Assembly (NCBI RefSeq): GCF_020283565.1
Contig: NC_060060.1
Location: 5,084,001 to 5,148,000, forward strand
Source: Trifolium pratense
Taxonomy: Eukaryota > Streptophyta > Magnoliopsida > Fabales > Fabaceae
Length of the DNA: 64,000 bases
Reading direction: 5' to 3'
The stretch's first letter is position 1; each line of letters starts with the position of its first letter. Below, in pieces: positions 34,593 through 46,103 of the stretch. A program made the position numbers and the translations under genes. Below the pieces are notes generated by a model. The model was not told the origin of the DNA. It did not search any database and was given only the letters and a program-made list of their open reading frames with translations.

Positions 34593-35239
34593 GAATTAAT
34601 TCTCCCAACCACCTGTGCAATTAAATGGACAACCAGAAAATTCCAAGCAGAGCAAAAAATAGAAATAGCAAGACACCGAAATTTAACGTGGAAAATCCTC
34701 TCAATGTTAGAGAATAAAAAACCACGGGCCAAGCCAGATAAATCTTCCACTATATAAATTAATAATGGGTACACAAATATTCTTCTAGTAAACACTAGGA
34801 ACACCAATAATCATCACCTAAGGTGGAATCAAACAACAACTCAACTTCCACACAAATGGGTAAACTAACACAACCTAGAGAGAGATTTAAACAACAAAGA
34901 AAAACTAACTAAGTGATAGAAAACACATACTTAAGTTGTAGCTTAAAACAAACAACTTTGCTACACACTCATTATCACTTAGAAGCTTGAAATCTCTTCT
35001 TATCTCTTGGTACTGCCGCCGTCTTGAACTTATGCTGCTACTGTTGTTGGTTTTGTGTTGTTGTTCTCTAACCTTGAATGTTTTCAATTTAGGGATTTAA
35101 GAAATCCAACTTCTTCTTCTCACGTGACAACAAATTGTCACATGTTGTCACATGGCACTCTCAACATGTGGGCCAAAAACAAATAAACCAATAAAGCCCA
35201 AATGCTATTAACACCTCCAAATAGGAGGGATACCCAACA
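34593..35239 (-). repeat. Copia 3' LTR, truncated
   Basis: Aligns with 39312-39999 but lacks the terminal TGTTGGGG segment; it starts AATTAATTCTCCCAACC fused to ALG7 exon 1. Confidence 0.9.
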
Positions 35240-35254
35240 AACTCCCCCGACCGA

Positions 35255-38200
35255 CTAGTTGGAGGGCAACATCAATCCGGCTTCCATACGACAAAATTCA
35301 AACTTTCCTCTAGGCAACACCTTCGTCAACATATCCGAACCATTGTCATCGGTGTGAATTTTCTCAAGCTCCATCAATTTGGAATCTAATGCATCACGAA
35401 TCCAATGATAACGAACGTCAATATGCTTCGACCTCGAGTGAAAGGAAGATTTCTTCGATAAGTGAATGACACTTTGATTGTCACAAAATAAGACATACTT
35501 TTCTTGTTTCACACCAAGTTCCATTGCAAATTTCCTCAACCATAACAACTCTTTTGATGCTTCCACCACGGCTATAAACTCGGCCTCCGTAGTAGAGAGT
35601 GCAACACACTTTTGCAACTTTGATTGCCAAGCCACGGCTCCCCGGCAAAAGTCACCATATACCCCCGAAGTAGATTTTCGATCATCTAAGCTTCCGGCTA
35701 GATCCGAATCCGTATAACCAACCAACATAGGCTTTTTGCATCCCAAAGTTAGCTTCAAATTCGACGAGCCACGCAAATATCTCATCACCCACTTCACGGC
35801 CTCCCAATGAACTTTTCCCGGATTTGAGAGATAACGACTAACCACTCCCACGACATGAGCAATATCGGGTCTTGTACAAACCATAGCATACATCAAACTA
35901 CCAACGGCCGACGAGTACGGAATGCTCTTCATACTCAACTTTTCTTGATCCGTAGATGGACATAGTTTATGGCTAAGCTTGAAATGAGAAGCAAGTGGAA
36001 TGCTCACCGCTTTAGCCTTATCCATACTAAAACGCCGAAGGACTTTCTCCACATACTTTTCTTGTGATAAGTACAACTTCTTCTCATTTCGATCTCGAAC
36101 AATTTCAATACCAAGAATTTTCCGAGCCGCTCCTAAATCCTTCATAGAAAAAGATTCACTCAAAGTGTTCTTCAACTCTCTAATTCTTGAAATATTCTTT
36201 CCAACAATTAGCATATCATCCACATAAAGTAAGAGAATAATAAAATCATCTTCGGATAAATTCCGGAAAAACACACAATGATCGGCCTTAGTCATCTTGT
36301 ACCCATGTTCAATCATCACCGAGTTGAATTTTTGATACCATTGGCGAGGTGCTTGTTTCAAACCATAAAGACTCTTTACCAATTTGCAAACATAGTCTTC
36401 CTTGCCCTTCTCTCGGAATCCATCTGGTTGCTCCATGTAAATTTCTTCATGTAGATCACCGTGAAGGAAAGTCGTCTTCACGTCCATTTTCTCTACTTCC
36501 AAATCAAGACTAGCGGCTAGCCCAAGAACCATTCGAATAGATTGCATCTTCACAACCGGAGCAAAAATCTCACCAAAGTCAATACCTTCTCGTTGTTTAA
36601 AACCTTTTACCACCAAGCGAGCCTTGTATCTTCTTTGAGAAGTACACTCATCTTGCTTAATCCGATAAACCCATCTATTCTTCAATGCTCTCTTACCCTT
36701 TGGCAACTTCACTAACTCAAAGGTATTATTCTCACGAAGTGATTGCATTTCATCCTCCATGGCATCCATCCACTCCTTTTTGTTCTCATCCTCCAAAACT
36801 TCTTTAAAGTTTTCGGGTTCTCCACCATCGGTAAGAAAAACATACTCGTTCGAGGGGTATCGAACGGAAGACCTTTTATCACGAGTAGACCGCCTCAACT
36901 CATTAGAGGCAACTTCTTGAACTACCTCATTTTCAACAACATCATTTGTAGCACCTACATCAACAACATCATTAGGATTTAAAACATTATCAACATTTAA
37001 ATCCATACCTTGATTTTCAATTGGAGCATCTTCGAAAATGATAGGGGTAGGAGCAATAGTAGTTGAGCCTATATCAACAATTTCTTCGTCTTCAAAAGTC
37101 GGATCTTTATTCTCAACTTTGTCGATGTCCTCAATGGTATAATCCTCCATGAATACAACATCACGACTACGAATAAGCTTCCGTTGAACTGGATCAAAGA
37201 AACGATACCCAAACTCATCAAGTCCATACCCAACAAACACACATTTCTTTGACTTCTCATCCAATTTAGATCTCTCATCCTTCGGAATATGCACATAAGC
37301 CATGCACCCAAACACCCGAAGATGGTCGTAGGAAACTTCTTTACCATTCCAAACATGATTTGGAACATCAAACTTCAACGGAACACATGGAGTGAGGTTC
37401 AAAAGATGTACAACAGTGTTCAATGCTTCTCCCCAAAAGTATTTCGGCAACATTGATTGAGAAAGTAAACATCTCATCCTTTCAACCAAAGTTCTATTCA
37501 TTCTTTCGGCTAACCCATTCAATTGTGGTGTCTTTGGAGGAGACTTTTGATGACGTATACCTTGATCTTGACAATACTTGTCGAAAGGACCAACATACTC
37601 TCCCCCGTTATTGGTTCGGATACACTTGAGCTTTTTCCCCGTTTCCCTTTCAACCGACGCTTGAAACGACTTGAAGGTATCTAACACTTGATCTTTCGTC
37701 TTCAAAGTATAAGCCCATGTTTTCCGAGAATAATCATCAATGAAAGTCACAAAGTAATAAGCACCACCAAGTGACCGTGTCTTCATTGGACCACACACAT
37801 CGGAATGTACTAAATCCAACACTTCCGATTTCCTCTTTGGTTCGGATGACTTAAAGGAAACTCGTCTTTGCTTACCCGCCAAACAATGCGAACATTTTCT
37901 CAACTTCGCATCGGAAACACCATGCAACACATTCTTCTTTGCCAAAATGCTCAAACCTTTTTCACTCATATGACCCAAACGCTTGTGCCATAATTCGGAT
38001 GAGCTATCATTGTCACAAGTGTTGATGTAGCACTTTGAAACCCCAAGTTGAACAACATACAAATTCGAATTCTTTTTTCCTTTAGCAACCACCATTGAGC
38101 CTTTCTTTAGCTTCCATTCATTTTCCGAAAAAGAATTATCATATCCTTCATTATCCAACTCACCAACGGATAGAAGATTGAATCGAAGCTCCGGAATATG

Positions 38201-39289
38201 TTTCACGCCTTTGAGAACTAGAGTAGTCTCATTGCTAGTTTCGACACAAATATCTCCAATTCCAATGACATTAGCTTGCCCATTATTCCCCATACGAACA
38301 ACTCCAAAGTCACCGGTCTCGTAAGTTGAAAAAAGATCACGTCTCGAGGTTGCATGAGTGGAAGCACCACTATCAACCACCCAATCCATCTCATCACATG
38401 ATAGATTGATATTCTCTACACAATTATCACAAACAATAAAGAAATCATCAACAATAGCAACATCTTCATTATTGTTACCTTCCTTTTTATTGTTGTTGTT
38501 GTAGCCCTTCTTCTTGTTTTCCCTTTTCAACTTCCGGCAAAACCTTTTTATGTCTCCCTTTTCTCCGCAATGATGACACTCAATATTAGAGAATCTATTA
38601 GAGCCTCCTTGTGATTTATCACGTGATGTCCCACGATTACTTGGACCTCTACTTTGTTGTCTCCCCCTTGATTCGGTAACCAACACCTCGGAATGTGAAG
38701 AAGAACCTTGTGACTTACGCCTCAACTCCTCATTCAATACACTACTTTTAGCCAAGTCCATTGAGATTATACCATTCGGAGCGGAGTTAGACAAGGATGT
38801 CCTAAAAGTCTCCCAAGAATTAGGCAAAGTACCAAGAAGCCACAAACCTTGAATTTCATCATCAAAAATAAGTTTCATCTCCGACAATTGATTTAGAATC
38901 CCTTGGAAAGTGTTCAAGTGATCGGTCATTGGTGAACCATCACTATACCTCAAAGACATCAATTGCTTGAACAAGAACAACTTATTGTTACCCGTCTTTC
39001 TTGCATACAACTCCTCAAGTTTGGTCCAAAGAGAGCGAGCATGAGTCACCGAGCTCACATGATTCAAAACATCATCATCCACCCATTGACGAATGTAACC
39101 ACAAACTTGTCTATGCAACAAATTCCATTCTTCACCACTCTTTCCATCGGGTTTTTCATTAGAGAAAACCGGCAAGTGAAAACCTTTAACATAAAGCAAA
39201 TCTTCCATCTTCCCTTTCCAAACATTATAGTTGGATCCATTCAAACTCACCATCCTAGTTGTGTCCGTCTCCATTGTTGCACAAATCAA
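35255..39289 (-). CDS. Copia Gag-Pol polyprotein, open but lesioned
   Basis: 1,344 codons without a stop. Order (approx. residues): Gag 1-230; zinc knuckle 238-251 with Asp246 in place of the expected His; protease DSGA 306-309; integrase zinc site H436/H440/C466/C469; integrase core with D497, Asn560 where the second catalytic Asp belongs, and E596; reverse transcriptase with D936 and YVDD 1022-1025; RNase H from ~1190. At 1210-1216 the protein reads VYGDFCR where the other copies in this window read YMVTFAG, because of a one-base loss and a one-base gain ~20 bp apart (35640-35670) that restore the frame. Gene order protease-integrase-RT-RNase H defines Copia. The Met start is chosen as the first in frame after the LTR. 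The lesions suggest it can no longer integrate by itself. Confidence 0.93.
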   Translation of the reverse strand: MICATMETDTTRMVSLNGSNYNVWKGKMEDLLYVKGFHLPVFSNEKPDGKSGEEWNLLHRQVCGYIRQWVDDDVLNHVSSVTHARSLWTKLEELYARKTGNNKLFLFKQLMSLRYSDGSPMTDHLNTFQGILNQLSEMKLIFDDEIQGLWLLGTLPNSWETFRTSLSNSAPNGIISMDLAKSSVLNEELRRKSQGSSSHSEVLVTESRGRQQSRGPSNRGTSRDKSQGGSNRFSNIECHHCGEKGDIKRFCRKLKRENKKKGYNNNNKKEGNNNEDVAIVDDFFIVCDNCVENINLSCDEMDWVVDSGASTHATSRRDLFSTYETGDFGVVRMGNNGQANVIGIGDICVETSNETTLVLKGVKHIPELRFNLLSVGELDNEGYDNSFSENEWKLKKGSMVVAKGKKNSNLYVVQLGVSKCYINTCDNDSSSELWHKRLGHMSEKGLSILAKKNVLHGVSDAKLRKCSHCLAGKQRRVSFKSSEPKRKSEVLDLVHSDVCGPMKTRSLGGAYYFVTFIDDYSRKTWAYTLKTKDQVLDTFKSFQASVERETGKKLKCIRTNNGGEYVGPFDKYCQDQGIRHQKSPPKTPQLNGLAERMNRTLVERMRCLLSQSMLPKYFWGEALNTVVHLLNLTPCVPLKFDVPNHVWNGKEVSYDHLRVFGCMAYVHIPKDERSKLDEKSKKCVFVGYGLDEFGYRFFDPVQRKLIRSRDVVFMEDYTIEDIDKVENKDPTFEDEEIVDIGSTTIAPTPIIFEDAPIENQGMDLNVDNVLNPNDVVDVGATNDVVENEVVQEVASNELRRSTRDKRSSVRYPSNEYVFLTDGGEPENFKEVLEDENKKEWMDAMEDEMQSLRENNTFELVKLPKGKRALKNRWVYRIKQDECTSQRRYKARLVVKGFKQREGIDFGEIFAPVVKMQSIRMVLGLAASLDLEVEKMDVKTTFLHGDLHEEIYMEQPDGFREKGKEDYVCKLVKSLYGLKQAPRQWYQKFNSVMIEHGYKMTKADHCVFFRNLSEDDFIILLLYVDDMLIVGKNISRIRELKNTLSESFSMKDLGAARKILGIEIVRDRNEKKLYLSQEKYVEKVLRRFSMDKAKAVSIPLASHFKLSHKLCPSTDQEKLSMKSIPYSSAVGSLMYAMVCTRPDIAHVVGVVSRYLSNPGKVHWEAVKWVMRYLRGSSNLKLTLGCKKPMLVGYTDSDLAGSLDDRKSTSGVYGDFCRGAVAWQSKLQKCVALSTTEAEFIAVVEASKELLWLRKFAMELGVKQEKYVLFCDNQSVIHLSKKSSFHSRSKHIDVRYHWIRDALDSKLMELEKIHTDDNGSDMLTKVLPRGKFEFCRMEAGLMLPSN

Positions 39290-39311
39290 ACCAGTGCTCT
39301 AGATACCACTT

Positions 39312-39999
39312 TGTTGGGGAAAACTACACTAAATAGTCTCTTTAAAATTGCGGAATTAATTCTCCCAACCACCTGTGCAATTAAATGGACAACCAGAAAA
39401 TTCCAAGCAGAGCAAAAAATAGAAATAAATAGACACCGAAATTTAACGTGGAAAATCCTCTCAATGTGAGAGAATAAAAAACCACGGGCCAAGCCAGATA
39501 AATCTTCCACTATATAAATTAATAATGGATACACAAATATTCTTCTAGTAAACACTAGGAACACCAATTATCATCATCTAAGGTTGAATCAAACAACAAC
39601 TCAACTTTCACACAAATGGGTAAACTAACACAACCTAGAGAGAGATTTAAACAACAAAGAAAAACTAACTAAGTGATAGAAAACACATACTTAAGGTGTA
39701 GCTTAAAACAAGCAACTTTGCTACACACTCATTATCACTTAGAAGCTTGAAATCTCTTCTTCTCTCTTGGTACTGCCGCCGTCTTAAACTTATGCTGCTA
39801 CTGTTGTTGGTTTTGTGTTGTTGTTCTCTAACCTTGAATGTTTTCAATTTAGGGATTTAAGAAATCCAACTTCTTCTTCTCACGTGACAACAAATTGTCA
39901 CATGTTGTCACATGGCACTCTCAACATGTGGGCCAAAAACAAATAAACCAATAAAGCCCAAATGCTATTAACACCTCCAAATAGGAGGGATACCCAACA
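39312..39999 (-). repeat. Copia 5' LTR (688 bp)
   Basis: Full-length LTR with TG...CA ends, the same length as the LTRs at 43304, 46104, 48904 and 51704. Confidence 0.93.
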
Positions 40000-40523
40000 A
40001 ACTCCCCCGATCGACTAGTTGGAGGGCAACATCAATCCGGCTTCTATACGACAAAATTCAAACTTTCCTCTAGGCAACACCTTCGTCAACATATCCGAAC
40101 CATTGTCATCAGTGTGAATTTTCTTAAGCTCCATCAATTTGGAATCTAATGCATCACGAATCCAATGATAACGAACGTCAATATGCTTCGACCTCGAGTG
40201 AAAGGAAGAATTCTTCGATAAGTGAATGGCACTTTGATTGTCACAAAATAAGACATACTTTTCTTGTTTCACACCAAGTTCCATTGCAAATTTCCTCAAC
40301 CATAACAACTCTTTTGATGCTTCCACCACGGCTATAAACTCGGCCTCCGTAGTAGAGAGTGCAACACACTTTTGCAACTTTGATTGCCAAGCCACGGCTC
40401 CCCCGGCAAAAGTCACCATATACCCCGAAGTAGATTTTCGATCATCTAAGCTTCCGGCTAGATCCGAATCCGTATAACCAACCAACATAGGCTTCTTGCA
40501 TCCCAAAGTTAGCTTCAAATTCG
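40000..40523 (-). mobile_element. Copia 3' internal fragment (RNase H end)
   Basis: It encodes the last ~169 residues of Pol (SSNLKLTLGC...AGLMLPSN), preceded by three codons read from ALG7 antisense. It joins ALG7 exon 1 at ~40523 within ATTCGAGCTATC, where Copia and ALG7 share only one to three bases. Confidence 0.9.
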
Positions 40524-43303
40524 AGCTATCTCTCTTTTCCATTCCTTACTTTTACCTTATTTTCTTCCATTACTCCATCGATTCAGAGTTTCAAAGATCC
40601 ATCATCATCAATGCTGGATTGAGTCTTGCTGGTTTCTTTGTCACCAATAGAATAAAAGAAAAGAAAGCCGCAACAATGCCAAGCCGAAACAATAATCCTC
40701 GACGACAAAACAATAACCCTCAACAACAAGTCCCAGACCCACCAATTGCACCTCCCAAATGGGGTGTTATTTTCAAGCAATCTCTCTTTTCCATTCCTTA
40801 CTTTTACCTTATTTTCTTCCATTACTCCATCGATTCAGAGTTTCGAAGATCTATCATCATCAATGCTAGATTGAGTCTTGCAGGTTTCTTTGTCACCAAT
40901 AGAATAAAAGAAAAGAAAGCCGCAACAATGGCAAGACGATACAATAATCCTCGACGACAAAACAATAACCCTCAACAACAAGTCCCAGACCCACCAATTG
41001 CACCTCCCAAATGGGGTGTTATTTTCAAGCTATCTCTTTTTTCCATTCCTTACTTTTACCTTATTTTCTTCCATTACTCCATCGATTTAGAGTTTCGAAG
41101 ATCCATCATCATCAATGCTGGATTGAGTCTTGCAGGTTTCTTTGTCACCAATAGAATAAAAGAAAAGAAAGCCGCAACAATGCCAAGACGAAACAATAAT
41201 CCTCGACGACAAAACAATAACCCTCAACAACAAGTCCCAGACCCACCAATTGCACCTCCCAAATGGGGTGTTATTTTCAAGCTATCTCTCTTTTCCATTC
41301 CTTACTTTTACCTTATTTTCTTCCATTACTCCATCGATTCAGAGTTTCGATGATCCATCATCATCAATGCTGGATTGAGTCTTGCAGGTTTCTTTGTCAC
41401 CAATAGAATAAAAGAAAAGAAAGCCGCAACAATGCCAAGACGAAACAATAATCCTCGACGACAAAACAATAACCCTCAACAACAAGTCCCAGACCCACCA
41501 ATTGCACCTCCCAAATGGGGTGTTATTTTCAAGCTATCTCTCTTTTCCATTCCTTACTTTTACCTTATTTTCTTCCATTACTCCATCGATTCAGAGTTTC
41601 GAAGATCCATCATCTTCAATGCTGGATTGAGTCTTGCAGGTTTCTTTGTTACTGTTAGAATGATCCCTGTTGTCTCTATATTACTTCTTAAACGAGGTAT
41701 CTATGGACTTGATACTAACAAGGAGGGTACTCCTCGTGGAAACGTTAAAGTGTGAGTCTTTCTGCAATTTTACATTTTTTTAGTAAATTAATCAACAAAC
41801 TGGGTATGCCTTAGATGTTGCTTTCAAAGTTCAGTGGTGTAATGTTGAAGAATAACTCATTAGGTCAAAATATTAAATTGAAGAGGGTGAAAGTAATATT
41901 ATTAATCCTCATTAGTAAAAGTTAAGAAATGTTTGACTAATAAATTCTGTCTCTGACAAATGTTTGACTATTTTAATATCAAGTTGACTAATTAGAGACA
42001 GATATAGAGACAAAATTATTAGACACTGCAAAACTCTGTCTCTAATTTCCGTCTCCAACTATTAATTTTCAATTATAATTATAAAAATGATAAAGTAGAG
42101 ACGGATTTAGAGACAAAACTTTGTTGAGACAGAAATTTCCGTCTCTAAAATCCGTGACTAATACATATATTTTAATTTCGGTGTCTAACTACTTTTTTCC
42201 GTCTCCAATTTTGTCTCAATTAGAGAAGAAATAAATTTCGTCTCTAAATTCCGTCGGTATTTAAACTTTTTCTAGTAGTGAATAACTCATTAGGTCAAAA
42301 TATTATATTGAAGAGGGTGAAAGTAATATTATTAATCCTCATTAGTAAAAGTTAAGAAATTGCACCTTTAATGTTCAATTAGAGAACAAACCTCTAGCTA
42401 GGGTTTATTTGGTTTAAGTATGTCATGAAGGTATATGAAAAACTCTATTACAACATCAACCAAGCTTTATCCCACTAACTGAATAAATTCTACTCAGCTA
42501 AATGAATTTTTTAGTACTAAGTTCTTACTATGCTAAATTTTCCTATGCAGGCCTGAGTCATTGGGGATAGTTGTTGCTCCTGTCTTCTTTGTTGTGGTAA
42601 TCTTATCTCAGTGTTTCAACTTCACAGCCGATTCCAATGTAAGTGTGCGTGTACTGTAAGTTACAAGTATGGTAATCTGACTATTCAGCACCATGGTTTT
42701 AAACTGTGCTTGCCATTATGCTGCAAACTTTTACATTGCGGTAAAATGCAGCTGATGCCATTGAAATTGCGGTTGCCTTGTCGTTTCAGAGACCTCAAAA
42801 TTCTTCATATTGCAACGGCAATTGCAGTTGCGCATCACAATTCAAAACCATGATCAGTAGTACTAATATCTTGGGAATGACATCAATAGAATAATGGAGC
42901 ATTTAAAAATATCAGCAATTGTGATTTTGCAGTGGCATGCTCAATGAATATTTGTTCTTGTTATAGCATGCGTCGCTTTCATGACATTGCTTGGATTTGT
43001 CGACGATGGCCTTAATGTCCCTTGGAGAGTGTGAGTAATAGTAAACAAGTTTTCATTATTTTCTTCCACGATGAGTACTGTCAACTAATGCTAGAATTGT
43101 TTCTTTTTTTGATTTTATGTCAATGTAAAAGAACAAAAAATTAGTATTACCATCAATTGCTGCGCTATCTTTGTTAATGGCATATACTGGACACACAACT
43201 ATAGTTATACCAAAACCACTTGTCCCACATATTGGCATAGAGATTTTGGATCTTGGTGAGCTTTCAATTCCTTTATGAAAATAACACCGGAAGAGATACG
43301 AAT
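40524..43303 (+). pseudogene. ALG7-derived unit 1, five exon-1 modules
   Basis: A partial exon-1 module from LSLFSIP, then 252 bp repeats (CACCAATAG at 40642, 40894, 41146, 41398) and the true exon-1 end (VRMIPVVSILL...GNVKV, to 41751). Exon 2 is 42551-42638 (PESLGIVVAP...), exon 3 42933-43030 (...LLGFVDDGLNVPWR), exon 4 ~43137-43255 (KLVLPSIAAL...IEILDLG). Lesions: TGA at 41350-41352; exon 3 start replaced (CAATGAATATTTG..., stop) relative to other units; exon 4 acceptor AG apparently changed to AA. A CACTA-like fragment is inserted in intron 1. It ends in the intron after exon 4, where the Copia LTR starts. Confidence 0.88.
41850..42360. mobile_element. CACTA-like fragment flanked by 81 bp direct repeats
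   Basis: 349 bp (41931-42279) absent from units 2-5. It has repeated GTCTCTAA/TTAGAGAC-type subterminal words in both orientations and ends TTTTTCTAGTAGTG, the inverse of a CACTACTAG terminus. No opposite terminus is seen. The host sequence GAATAACTCATTAGGTCAAA...AAGTTAAGAAA is present on both sides (41850-41930, 42280-42360). Confidence 0.7.
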
Positions 43304-44514
43304 TGTTGGGGAAAACTAGACTAAATAGTCTCTTTAAAATTGCGGAATTAATTCTCCCAACCACCTGTGCAATTAAATGGACAACCAGAAAATTCCAAGC
43401 AGAGCAAAAAATAGAAATAGCAAGACACCGAAATTTAACGTGGAAAATCCTCTCAATGTGAGAGAATAAAAAACCACGGGCCAAGCCAGATAAATCTTCC
43501 ACTATATAAATTAATAATGGGTACACAAATATTCTTCTAGTAAACACTAGGAACACCAATAATCATCACCTAAGGTGGAATCAAACAACAACTCAACTTC
43601 CACACAAATGGGTAAACTAACACAACCTAGAGAGAGATTTAAACAACAAAGAAAAACTAACTAAGTGATAGAAAACACATACTTAAGTTGTAGCTTAAAA
43701 CAAGCAACTTTGCTACACACTTATTATCACTTAGAAGCTTGAAATCTCTTCTTCTCTCTTGGTACTGCTGCCGTCTTGAACTTATGCTGCTACTGTTGTT
43801 GGTTTTGTGTTGTTGTTCTCTAACCTTGAATGTTTTCAATTTAGGGATTTAAGAAATCCAACTTCTTCTTCTCACGTGACAACAAATTGTCATATGTTGT
43901 CACATGGCACTCTCAACATGTGGGCCAAACACAAATAAACCAATAAAGCCCAAATGCTATTAACACCTCCAAATAGGAGGGATACCCAACAAACTCCCCC
44001 GACCGACTAGTTGGAGGGCAACATCAATCCGATTTCCATACGACAAAATTCAAACTTTCCTCTAGGCAACACCTTCGTCAACATATCCGAACCATTGTCA
44101 TCGGTGTGAATTTTCTCAAGCTCCATCAATTTGGAATCTAATGCATCACGAATCCAATGATAACGAACGTCAATATGCTTCGACCTCGAGTGAAAGGAAG
44201 AATTCTTCGATAAGTGAATGACACTTTGATTGTCACAAAATAAGACATACTTTTCTTGTTTCACACCAAGTTCCATTGCAAATTTCGTCAACCATAACAA
44301 CTCTTTTGATGCTTCCACCACGGCTATAAACTCGGCTTCCGTAGTAGAGAGTGCAACACACTTTTGCAACTTTGATTGCCAAGCCACGGCTCCCCCGGCA
44401 AAAGTCACCATATACCCCGAAGTAGATTTTCGATCATCTAAGCTTCCGGATAGATCCGAATCCGTATAACCAACCAACATAGGCTTCTTGCATCCCAAAG
44501 TTAGCTTCAAATTC
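43304..44514 (-). mobile_element. Copia LTR plus 3' internal end, array unit 1
   Basis: LTR 43304-43991 (688 bp) and internal RNase H end 43992-44514. The LTR starts directly after ATACGAAT in ALG7 intron 4, so this is one true insertion border. Confidence 0.92.
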
Positions 44515-46103
44515 GAGCTATCTCTCTTTTCCATTCCTTACTTTTACCTTATTTTCTTCCATTACTCCATCGATTCAGAGTTTCGAAGATCCATCATCAT
44601 CAATGCTGGATTGAGTCTTGCAGGTTTCTTTGTCACCAATAGAATAAAAGAAAAGAAAGCCGCAACAATGCCAAGACGAAACAATAATCCTCGACGACAA
44701 AACAATAATCCTCAACAACAAGTCCCAGACCCACCAATTGCACCTCCCAAATGGGGTGTTATTTTCAAGCTATCTCTCTTTTCCATTCCTTACTTTTACC
44801 TTATTTTCTTCCATTACTCCATCGATTCAGAGTTTCGAAGATCCATCATCCTCAATGCTGGATTGAGTCTTGCAGGTTTCTTTGTTACTGTTAGAATGAT
44901 CCCTGTTGTCTCTATATTACTTCTTAAACGAGGTATCTATGGACTTGATACTAACAAGGAGGGTACTCCTCGTGGAAACGTTAAAGTGTGAGTCTTTCTG
45001 TAATTTTACATTTTTTTAATATATTAATCAACAATCTGGGTATGCCTTAGATGTTGCTTTCAAAGTTCAGTGGTGTAATGTTGAAGAATAACTCATTAGG
45101 TCAAAATATTAAATTGAAGAGGGTGAAAGTAATATTATAAATCCTCATTAGTAAAAGTTAAGAAATTGCACCTTTAATGTTCAATTAGAGAACAAACCTC
45201 TAGCTAGGGTTTATTTGGTTTAAGTATGTCATGCAGGTATATGAAAAACTCTATTACAACATCAACCAAGCTTTATCCCACTAACTGAATAAATTCTACT
45301 CAGCTAAATGAATTTTTTAGTACTAAGTTCTTACTATGCTAAATTTTCCTATGCAGGCCTGAGTCATTGGGGATAGTTGTTGCTCCTGTCTTCTTTGTTG
45401 TGGCAATCTTATCTCAGTGTTTCAACTTCACAGCCGATTCCAATGTAAGTGTGCGTGTACTGTAAGTTACAAGTATGGTAATCTGACTATTCAGCACCAT
45501 GGTTTTAAACTGTGCTTGCCATTATGCTGCAAACTTTTACATTGCGGTAAAATGCAGCTGATGCCATTGAAATTGCGGTTGCCTTGTCGTTTCAGAGACC
45601 TCAAAATTCTTCATATTGCAACGGCAATTGCAGTTGCACATCACATTTCAAAACCATGATCAGTAGTACTAATATCTTGGGAATGACATCAATAGAATAA
45701 TGGAGCATTTAAAAATATCAGCAATTGTGATTTTGCAGTGGCATGCTCCGTACTATGCTGCTATAGCATGCGTCGCTTTCATGACATTGCTTGGATTTGT
45801 CGACGATGGCCTTAATGTCCCTTGGAGAGTGTGAGTAATAGTAAACAAGTTTTCATTATTTTCTTCCACGATGAGTACTGTCAACTAATGCTAGAATAGT
45901 TTCTTTTTTTTATTTTATGTCAATGTAAAAGAACAAAAAATTAGTATTACCATCAATTGCTGCGCTATCTTTGTTAATGGCATATACTGGACACACAACT
46001 ATAGTTATACCAAAACCACTTGTCCCACATATTGGCATAGAGATTTTGGATCTTGGTGAGCTTTCAATTCCTTTATGAAAATGACACCGGAAGAGATACG
46101 AAT
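44515..46103 (+). pseudogene. ALG7-derived unit 2
   Basis: Exon 1 44515-44987 (partial plus one full module), exon 2 45357-45444, exon 3 45739-45830 (WHAPYYAAIACVAFM...), exon 4 ~45937-46055. The exon-1 frame is open and reads upstream into antisense Copia (MHPKVSFKFE then LSLFSIP). The exon 4 acceptor is defective as in the other units. Exons after 4 are missing. Confidence 0.88.

Larger units (their letters stand above)
34593..39999 (-). mobile_element. Copia LTR retrotransposon, nearly complete
   Basis: Minus-strand element. The 5' LTR (gene sense) is 39312-39999 (688 bp, TGTTGGG...CCCAACA), and the 3' LTR is 34593-35239 (its outer 41 bp lost at the ALG7 junction). Next to the 5' LTR is TGGTATCTAGAGC, close to the initiator-tRNA-Met primer site. 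A purine tract GGGGGAGT precedes the 3' LTR. Beyond 39999 another internal 3' end follows directly, so this copy shares its LTR with the array and no target duplication can be read. Confidence 0.92.

Noticed and set aside
40238..40477. 79-codon plus-strand frames recurring in each Copia fragment
   Set aside because: They are antisense shadows of the Copia RNase H frame.
42611..42853. 80-codon plus-strand frames in each ALG7 intron 2
   Set aside because: They start inside exon 2 in the wrong frame and read through the intron.
43056..43559. 167-codon minus-strand frames across ALG7 exon 4 and the LTR, repeated in units
   Set aside because: They are shadows spanning an LTR and antisense ALG7 exon; no start context or homology.
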